DNA from: Yoonia sp. GPGPB17
GTDB taxonomy: Bacteria; Pseudomonadota; Alphaproteobacteria; Rhodobacterales; Rhodobacteraceae
Length of the DNA: 64,000 bases
Assembly: GCF_037892195.1 (NCBI RefSeq)
Contig: NZ_JATACI010000002.1
Span: 124,001-188,000, forward strand
Direction of reading: 5' to 3'
In this document: one piece after another, positions 58,189-64,000 of the stretch
Numbering within the stretch: position 1 is the stretch's first letter
Layout: each line of letters begins with the position of its first letter
The notes under the pieces: generated by a model
The model's input: only the letters and a program-made list of their open reading frames with translations
The model's database searches: none
Told to the model about the DNA's origin: nothing
Program-made: the position numbers and the translations under genes

Positions 58189-60878
58189 TGTCGTTCAATG
58201 CCCTTCTTGTAGTGGCGCTGGGCTATGTTGTTTTTCTTTTTGCAATTGCCTTCATCGCTGAACGACGCGCGGCAAATGGCCACTCGAACTGGCTGACCTC
58301 GCCATGGATATATACCCTATCGCTCAGCATCTATTGTACCGCCTGGACCTTTTATGGTGCAGTCGGTTATGCCGCCCGTTCGGGGCTGGAGTTTGTGACG
58401 ATCTACCTCGGCCCAACCCTTGTCATGGTCGGGTGGTGGTGGGTCTTGCGCAGGTTGGTGCGGATCGGCCGGGCACAGCGCATTACGTCAATTGCTGATC
58501 TTGTATCATCCCGTTTTGGCAAATCGACACAGTTGGGAATGATTGTCACTGTTATTTCGGTTATCGCAGGCACACCTTATATTGCGTTGCAGTTGCAATC
58601 CGTCACTTTGTCTTTTGCCGTCTTCGCCCAAAGTGAAGGGGCCAGCTGGAACCAGCCTGATTTTGTCGCCACTTCGATGTGGGTGGCTGTTGGTCTGGCC
58701 GTCTTCACGATCATTTTTGGGACACGCAACCTTGACGCCAATGAACGTCACCATGGCGTCGTGATCGCGATTGCGGTTGAAGCGGTTGTCAAACTGTTGG
58801 CGTTGGTCGCAGTGGGGGTCTTTGTTGTGTGGGGCATTGCCGGTGGTCCGGGTGAGATGCTGAACCGGATTGACCAATCCGACATCGTGTTGTGGAACGA
58901 AGACAGCGGGCGCTGGATTAGCCTCATCTTCCTGTCTGGTGCCGCTTTTCTATGCCTGCCACGCATGTTCCAAGTGCTGGTTGTAGAAAACGCTGATGAG
59001 CGCCACCTGCACATCGCGAGTTGGGCATTCCCGCTTTATCTGTTCATGATGAGCCTTTTTGTCGTGCCCATTGCCGTCATCGGTCTTGATCTGCTGCCCG
59101 CGGGCAGCAACCCTGACCTCTTTGTTTTGACCGTCCCGCTGAGCGAGGGGCGTGATGGTTTGGCGGTGTTGTCATTTCTGGGTGGTTTTTCGTCGGCAAC
59201 GTCGATGGTCATTGTGGCGACGATTGCATTGGCCACGATGGTCTCGAACCACATTGTCGTACCGATCTGGCTGAGTGTGCAAGCCAATCAACAGGCTGTC
59301 ATGTCCGGTGACGTGCGCAATGTCATCCTGCTGGCCCGGCGCTTATCTGTGGCTGGGATTATGGCACTGGGGTTTTTGTACTACCGTATGTCAGGTGGTG
59401 GGACAGCGCTCGCGGCCATTGGTTTGATTTCGTTTACAGGTGCTGTGCAAATCCTGCCTGCAATGATCGGTGGTATCTTTTGGCGGGGGGCGACCGGTAT
59501 CGGTGCTGCCGCAGGGCTGATTACCGGCTTGGTGATCTGGATGTGGACATTGTTCCTGCCCAGCTTTGGTGTTGATGCGGTCATCAGCCAGGCGGTGTTG
59601 GAAGAGGGGCTTTACGGTATATCCTGGCTGCGACCACAAGCGCTCTTTGGGGTGAACGGGCTGGATCCTTTGGTGCACGGGATTTTGTGGTCGATGCTGT
59701 TGAATTCTGCGATGTTCGTGATCTGTTCTTTACTGACGTTTCCGGCCCCGCTGGAACGGTTGCAGGGTGCGCAGTTCGTCAACGTCTTTGAACACTCTAC
59801 TGCCGCACCCGCCTGGTCGGGGGCTGCAACAGGTGCCGAGGATCTGCTGATCATGGCCCAGCGGATCATGGGCAGCAAAGAAGCGCAGGCGCTTTTCACG
59901 CAAGAGGCCGAACGCCAAGGTAAGGTCGGCTATCTGCCCGAGGTGACACCGGATTTCATTGAACGGCTTGAACGGGTTTTGGCCGGTTCTGTAGGTGCCG
60001 CAACGGCCCATGCCATGATCGGGCAGTTGATCGGAGGCAGCAATGTTTCGGTCCAAGACCTGATTGCCGTGGCCGATGAAGCCGCGCAAATCCTTGAATA
60101 CTCGAACCAGTTGGAAGCGAAATCGCAGGAACAGGAACGCACAGCACGTGCCCTGCGCGCGGCCAATGACAAGTTGACGGCGCTATCGATCCAGAAAGAT
60201 GCTTTCCTCAGTCAGATCAGCCACGAACTGCGAACCCCGATGACGTCGATCCGGTCGTTTTCGGATATCCTGCGCGATGGCGAGATGAGCGATGAGCAGG
60301 GGCGCTATGCCAGTATTATTCATGATGAGGCCGTCCGGTTGACCCGCTTGCTGGATGATCTGCTGGATTTATCGGTGCTTGAAAACGGTCAGGTTGAGTT
60401 GCGCGAAAACACGGGCAACCTATCAGACCTGCTGGACCGCGCGGTGCGTGCGGCAGGCACCCATGATGGGGTATTGGAGATCCAACGTGACCCAAACCAC
60501 GAAGGTCTGCAGCTTGTGACTGATCTGGACCGCCTGACGCAGGTATTTATCAACCTGATCGCAAATGCGCGTAAGTATTGTGACGCTGACGACCCAAAGC
60601 TTCAGATTAAGGTGCATCAGCATCGAGATGCATATGTTGTTGATTTCATGGACAATGGCAGCGGAATCGCCCCCGAGAACCAGGATTTGATCTTTGAAAA
60701 ATTCTCGCGCGTGGCGGACGGATCAAAAGCAGGCGGGGCTGGTCTGGGCCTCGCCATTTGCCGAGAGGTCATGCACAGACTGGGCGGCGACGTGTCCTAT
60801 CTGTCGCAACCTGATGGCGCAGCCTTTCGTGTGCGGCTGCCGCGGGCGAAATCCGTGGCGGCGTTAGAGAAAACGTAA
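58185..60878 (+). CDS. SLC5/PutP-type symporter fused to a histidine kinase
   Basis: 897 residues. The first about 560 residues are a 12-13-helix sodium:solute symporter domain (IYTLSLSIYCTAWTFYGAVGYAARSGLEF, TRNLDANERHHGVVIAIAVE). After a linker and a short coiled-coil (QEQERTARALRAANDKLTALS) comes HisKA with QISHELRTPMTSIRSF, then the ATPase with N-box NLIANARKY, DNGSGIAPENQDLIFEKFSRV and GGAGLGLAICREV. This is the CbrA-like architecture, in which the symporter part senses or moves a substrate. The partner receiver is encoded two genes upstream. Confidence 0.92.
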   Translation: MMSFNALLVVALGYVVFLFAIAFIAERRAANGHSNWLTSPWIYTLSLSIYCTAWTFYGAVGYAARSGLEFVTIYLGPTLVMVGWWWVLRRLVRIGRAQRITSIADLVSSRFGKSTQLGMIVTVISVIAGTPYIALQLQSVTLSFAVFAQSEGASWNQPDFVATSMWVAVGLAVFTIIFGTRNLDANERHHGVVIAIAVEAVVKLLALVAVGVFVVWGIAGGPGEMLNRIDQSDIVLWNEDSGRWISLIFLSGAAFLCLPRMFQVLVVENADERHLHIASWAFPLYLFMMSLFVVPIAVIGLDLLPAGSNPDLFVLTVPLSEGRDGLAVLSFLGGFSSATSMVIVATIALATMVSNHIVVPIWLSVQANQQAVMSGDVRNVILLARRLSVAGIMALGFLYYRMSGGGTALAAIGLISFTGAVQILPAMIGGIFWRGATGIGAAAGLITGLVIWMWTLFLPSFGVDAVISQAVLEEGLYGISWLRPQALFGVNGLDPLVHGILWSMLLNSAMFVICSLLTFPAPLERLQGAQFVNVFEHSTAAPAWSGAATGAEDLLIMAQRIMGSKEAQALFTQEAERQGKVGYLPEVTPDFIERLERVLAGSVGAATAHAMIGQLIGGSNVSVQDLIAVADEAAQILEYSNQLEAKSQEQERTARALRAANDKLTALSIQKDAFLSQISHELRTPMTSIRSFSDILRDGEMSDEQGRYASIIHDEAVRLTRLLDDLLDLSVLENGQVELRENTGNLSDLLDRAVRAAGTHDGVLEIQRDPNHEGLQLVTDLDRLTQVFINLIANARKYCDADDPKLQIKVHQHRDAYVVDFMDNGSGIAPENQDLIFEKFSRVADGSKAGGAGLGLAICREVMHRLGGDVSYLSQPDGAAFRVRLPRAKSVAALEKT

Positions 60879-60921
60879 CCAGTTTTCGCTATCACTGCGA
60901 CGGAGTATCAGTGGCAGGCCT

Positions 60922-62040
60922 ATGACTGAAAGCACCCAAGTGACATTGCTGCGGCGGATGACCCGTTCGCAAGGGGGAGAGGTTGCGGAAAATCCGTTGA
61001 CCTCTTCGCGTGCCGTGCGTTTGGCGCTGACAAAGGCTGCCAATGACATGGTTGGACTTGTGCTGACTGTACAAAGCGTCGCCGAAGAGGTGACTGGCCT
61101 TGATGACATGTTAGGAGCATTGGCGGATGAGTTGATGTTGGTTGGGTTGGAGCGGGACGGTTGCCTGATCGGGTTAATTGCGCTGGATATGGAGATGCGC
61201 GCGGCAATTCTTGAAATGGCGACGATGGGTGCTGTTCTGGGCCAGCCAGCTGAGGCGCGTGCGCCCACGCTCACGGATAAGACACTTTGTGAGCCATTGT
61301 TGCAGGCGTTCTTGGCAGCTTTCCCGCAAGCTGTGATGGATACGCCGCTGGCGGGATGGATGGATGGTGCCGCGCTGGGCCGTAAGGTGGACAGCACACG
61401 GGCCGCGGGCCTCGTGTTGGAGGACTGCGATTACCGTATTGTACGGTTGAGTGTGGACCTCGGGGTCGCAGATCGCCAAGCAGAGTTGGCGATCGCCTTG
61501 CCGGTGATACAGGAAACGCCGGACGTCGAAACCGTTGTCGAAGTCCCGGTCGACTGGGACAGCCGTTTTCAGGACAATGTTACAGATGCGCCAGCCTGCC
61601 TTGACGCTTTGCTGCATCGCTTTCCCATATCACTGGCAACCGCAAAGGGTTTGCAGGTGGGATCAATCCTAACACTGCCCGGTTGCACCGTCAGTTCCGT
61701 GCGCCTTTTGTCTGCGGGTGGAGATGAGGTGGCGCAAGCCAAATTGGGGCAGATTGGCGGTTACCGCGCCGTCCGGCTTGAGGTCGCTCCCATGCCACAA
61801 TTGACCGAGCTGCCCGGTGCGCGAGGTGACACAGTCATGCCCTTGCCCGATCCTATGGACATTGAAACGGTGGGTGGCGCATCGATGACCGACACGCCCA
61901 ACGTCGGGATTGGTCTGGATCTGGATGACGACCCATTGCCTGTTCGGGATGAATCGGTAGAAGCGCCTTTGGGGATCGACCAGACATCGGATGGTATCGA
62001 AGAAACCAGTGATTTGTCCTTCGACCCTGACGCGCCTTAA
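60922..62040 (+). CDS. FliM/FliN C-terminal (SpoA) domain protein
   Basis: 372 residues. The N-terminal 190 residues show helices (SSRAVRLALTKAANDMVGLVLTVQSVAEEV) without the FliM CheY-binding motif. A SpoA/FliN-like domain lies at about residues 225-300 (FPISLATAKGLQVGSILTLPGCTVSSVRLLSAGG...GYRAVRLEV). The C-terminus is acidic and disordered. It starts 43 bp after the kinase gene and probably belongs to that operon. No flagellar genes are nearby, so this may be a switch-like adaptor outside the basal body. It overlaps the convergent DUF442 gene by 4 bp. Confidence 0.8.
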   Translation: MTESTQVTLLRRMTRSQGGEVAENPLTSSRAVRLALTKAANDMVGLVLTVQSVAEEVTGLDDMLGALADELMLVGLERDGCLIGLIALDMEMRAAILEMATMGAVLGQPAEARAPTLTDKTLCEPLLQAFLAAFPQAVMDTPLAGWMDGAALGRKVDSTRAAGLVLEDCDYRIVRLSVDLGVADRQAELAIALPVIQETPDVETVVEVPVDWDSRFQDNVTDAPACLDALLHRFPISLATAKGLQVGSILTLPGCTVSSVRLLSAGGDEVAQAKLGQIGGYRAVRLEVAPMPQLTELPGARGDTVMPLPDPMDIETVGGASMTDTPNVGIGLDLDDDPLPVRDESVEAPLGIDQTSDGIEETSDLSFDPDAP

Positions 62041-62461
62041 CGGTTGGCCAATGCCTCTAGTTGGGCGCGCATGCCACCCAGGTCGTAGCCCGCAGCAGAA
62101 GTCGCTGCGATGATATCGTCTGCGGGCATCTCGGTGGCTTGTCCAAATGACCAGACGATGGAAGACCTTGTGCCAGATGCGCAATAGGCAAGTGTCGGCC
62201 CGTCAGAGCTGTCCATCGCTTCTTTTTGTGCCATGATCATATCCATGTTCAGTCCCTGATGGGTGACCGGAATGGTCACAAAGGCAAGGCCTGCCGCCTG
62301 CGCGGCGGCTTCAATCGCCTGTGCTTGGTGGCTGGGGGGACCTCTGTATCTGGCCGGTTGCAAATGATGGTGGTGAACCCCGCCTCGGCGATGGCGGGGA
62401 TGTCGGCCACGTCAATTTGGGGCGATACGGCGTAGGTCGGGCTAAGCTGTCGAATATCCAT
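62037..62461 (-). CDS. TIGR01244/DUF442 sulfur-metabolism phosphatase-like protein (one-base deletion near 62334)
   Basis: About 141 residues after repair, from ATG 62461 with AGGAGAG upstream. N-terminus MDIRQLSPTYAVSPQIDVAD, then GFTTIICNRPDTEVPP, and the Cys-loop YCASGTRSS of a phosphatase/sulfurtransferase-like fold. The frame breaks in the six-base C run (G6 at 62334-62339 on the plus strand); a seventh C joins EVPP to SHQAQAIEAAAQAAGL. Family members occur with persulfide dioxygenases in sulfide-detoxification operons, as here. Confidence 0.87.
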
Positions 62462-62469
62462 GTGCTCTC

Positions 62470-62901
62470 CTAAACCGCGATGGCGCTTTGGTCCAGTCGA
62501 CTGCGCAGCCGTGGGGTTATCACCATGCCTGCGACCATGGCGATCACGAACAGGAGGCCGCCGGTGCCGCCAAAGCTCAGGGATGCAACGGCTGGGCCGG
62601 GGCAGAGGCCGGACAGACCCCATCCCATACCAAACAGTGTCGAGCCCAGCACAAGGTTGCGCCCCAGTTGTGGTGCGGGGGGCGTTGGGAAAGTGTGCGC
62701 CAGCACTGGTGTGCGCCCAACCGTGAACCGCCATGCGATGGCCATGGGGATGATGGCACCGCCCATGACAAAGGCCAGCGTCGGATCCCAGTCGCCAAAG
62801 ATATCAAGCCAGCCCTGCACCTTCGTGGTGTCGGTCATACCGGATATCAGCAGGCCCAATCCAAAGAGCGACCCAACCAAAAATGAAACAACGACACGCA
62901 T
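62470..62901 (-). CDS. YeeE/YedE family protein, second subunit (PmpB-like)
   Basis: 143 residues from ATG 62901, which overlaps the upstream stop (TAATG). Four membrane helices; conserved MGWGLSGLCPGPAVASL with the Cys implicated in sulfur transfer in this family. With its neighbour it makes a two-protein YeeE/YedE transporter for sulfur compounds (thiosulfate-type). Confidence 0.88.
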   Translation of the reverse strand: MRVVVSFLVGSLFGLGLLISGMTDTTKVQGWLDIFGDWDPTLAFVMGGAIIPMAIAWRFTVGRTPVLAHTFPTPPAPQLGRNLVLGSTLFGMGWGLSGLCPGPAVASLSFGGTGGLLFVIAMVAGMVITPRLRSRLDQSAIAV

Positions 62902-63326
62902 TAGATAACCCCCAGAACGTGTTTGAAGATCACGACGGTCAGGCCGCCCGCGCCGATGTAAAACGCGGTGGCGACGATGCCGCGCAGCGACAGTCGCGAA
63001 ATGCCGCAGACACCGTGACCAGATGTACAGCCATTGGCCAACCGCGTTCCGACGCCAACAAGCAGACCTGCGGCGACAATTACGATCCAATTGCCGGTTA
63101 AATGCGTTTCGGCACCGCCTATCATAACTGCTGCGATACCCGGCACCACAAACAAACCGACGATCAGTGCAGCGCGCTCTGCCCAATCATGACGGCCACT
63201 GCCATCCACAAGGCCGCCGATAATCCCGGATGCCCCCATGATCCGCCCGTTCACGAGCAGAAAGATGGCCGCAGCCGTTCCGATGAGCACGCCACCGGCG
63301 AGCCCCATGATCCAATCTATTGGCAT
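62901..63326 (-). CDS. YeeE/YedE family protein, first subunit (PmpA-like)
   Basis: 141 residues. Four membrane helices and the conserved LANGCTSGHGVCGISRLSLRGIVATA with two Cys. Overlaps the second subunit by 1-3 bp, so the two are translated together. In characterised relatives these half-proteins import thiosulfate-like sulfur or export sulfide-derived species. Confidence 0.9.
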   Translation of the reverse strand: MPIDWIMGLAGGVLIGTAAAIFLLVNGRIMGASGIIGGLVDGSGRHDWAERAALIVGLFVVPGIAAVMIGGAETHLTGNWIVIVAAGLLVGVGTRLANGCTSGHGVCGISRLSLRGIVATAFYIGAGGLTVVIFKHVLGVI

Positions 63327-63353
63327 GGTGTTGTCCTATTCCGACGGTTGTGT

Positions 63354-64000
63354 CTAAAGCGCGTTAATCGGCACTTTGAAGTAGCTTTGTCCGTTTTCTT
63401 CCGGCTCGGGCATGTGACCGGCCCGCATATTGGTTTGCAAAGAGGGTAAGATCAGGCGGGGCATGCCAAGCTTGGCATCACGTTCGTTGCGCATTGCGAC
63501 GAACGCCTCCATCGGGCGGCCTTCGCCGATATGCACATTCAGTGCCTTTTGCTCACCTACGGTGGTTTCCCATGCGAATTCATCGCGGCCCGGTGCCTTG
63601 TAATCGTGACCAACAAAAATGCGGGTGTCATCAGGCAGTGCCAGAATTTTCTGGATCGAGGCATAGAGATCTTCGGCCGATCCACCGGGGAAATCGCAGC
63701 GCGCTGTACCAAAGTCCGGCATGAACAATGTGTCGCCCACAAAGGCCGCATCTCCGATCACATAGGTCAGGCAGGCGGGCGTATGCCCCGGCGTGTGCAA
63801 TACGTCAGCCCGCATTTGCCCAATATGAAAGCTGTCGCCATCTTCAAACAGCGCATCGAACTGCGAACCGTCGCGCTGGAACGCTGTGCCTTCGTTGAAG
63901 ATTTTGCCAAAGGTATTCTGGATTGTTGTGATGTTCGCCCCGATCCCGATCTTGCCGCCCAGGTGTTCTTGCAAATAGGGGGCAGCGGACAGGTGGTCGG
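63354..64000 (-). CDS. MBL-fold persulfide-dioxygenase-like protein, N-terminus cut by window edge
   Basis: At least 215 residues; the frame is open to the edge, reading DHLSAAPYLQEHLGGKIGIG, the segment that normally follows THxHADH. HTPGHTPACLTYVIGDAAFVGDTLFMPDFGTARCDFPGG is the ETHE1-type metallo-beta-lactamase core, with the Fe-binding His in HTPGHT and Asp in VGDTLF. ETHE1-like enzymes oxidise glutathione persulfide to sulfite. It is upstream of YeeE/YedE and the DUF442 gene, matching known sulfide-detoxification operons. A BigR/SqrR regulator may follow outside the window. Confidence 0.85.
   Translation of the reverse strand, partial: DHLSAAPYLQEHLGGKIGIGANITTIQNTFGKIFNEGTAFQRDGSQFDALFEDGDSFHIGQMRADVLHTPGHTPACLTYVIGDAAFVGDTLFMPDFGTARCDFPGGSAEDLYASIQKILALPDDTRIFVGHDYKAPGRDEFAWETTVGEQKALNVHIGEGRPMEAFVAMRNERDAKLGMPRLILPSLQTNMRAGHMPEPEENGQSYFKVPINAL

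Noticed and set aside
62440-62447. GCTAAGC in the DUF442 gene
   Set aside because: In frame, encodes the Leu-Ser of RQLSPTYAVSP, which fits the family start; the break in this gene lies elsewhere.

Overview
The window looks like a chromosomal segment of a marine alphaproteobacterium, most likely a Rhodobacterales (Roseobacter-group) member. The reasons are high GC, a DUF6324 small protein, an NDUFA12-type complex I accessory subunit, the fdxA-carD pair, FolE2, a FliM/FliN-like orphan, a ScfR-type regulator, and a tRNA-His with A73 and no G-1. No phage, IS element, integrase or CRISPR array was seen.

Layout. 1-7 kb: a partial LuxR-type regulator, then a giant FG-GAP/226-residue-repeat/RTX protein followed at once by a TbpB-like lipoprotein. 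7-13 kb: small housekeeping genes, tRNA-His, an RluD-type pseudouridine synthase, rpoH with a heat-shock-like promoter, an oxidoreductase, and pepF. 13.9-16.5 kb: an ATP-dependent DNA ligase with its MBL exonuclease. 16.6-23.3 kb: ilvA, a lipase, SCP2, a TPR protein, a SUV3-like helicase and an S4 protein. 23.4-25.3 kb: an arsR-permease operon with a clear operator. 25.4-37.6 kb: fdxA, carD, purD, xseA, an AlkB-like hydroxylase, a NuoE/NuoF fusion, and a ftsY-to-ispZ run. 37.6-48.2 kb: PilZ, GST, metZ, a TupA-like ATP-grasp, folE2, clpP-clpX, RidA, NDUFA12 and aat. 48.2-56 kb: accB-accC and a complete livKHMGF ABC importer. 56-62 kb: a ScfR regulator followed by a coupled receiver/membrane peptide/symporter-kinase operon and a SpoA-domain protein. 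62-64 kb: a sulfur-handling operon (DUF442 phosphatase, YeeE/YedE pair, persulfide-dioxygenase-like MBL protein) running off the edge.

The most striking property concerns the sequence itself. At least twelve genes carry single-base-scale frameshifts, including clpP, accB and accC, which a living cell would be expected to keep intact. Several breakpoints coincide with odd octamers (GCTTAGGC, GCTTAAGC, GCTAAGC, GCTTAGC) exactly where homology predicts GCCGGC. By eye the intact hexamer GCCGGC does not occur anywhere in the 64 kb, while its one-base neighbours are common. I read this as systematic miscalling at a modified GCCGGC motif in a long-read assembly, with additional homopolymer indels. 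Frameshifted genes are therefore annotated as single genes with the break position given.

The best candidate for a less-described biological system is the 57.5-62.0 kb cluster: a stand-alone receiver, a 91-residue two-helix peptide and an SLC5-type symporter fused to a histidine kinase, all with ATGA overlaps, followed by an orphan SpoA (FliM/FliN C-terminal) protein.
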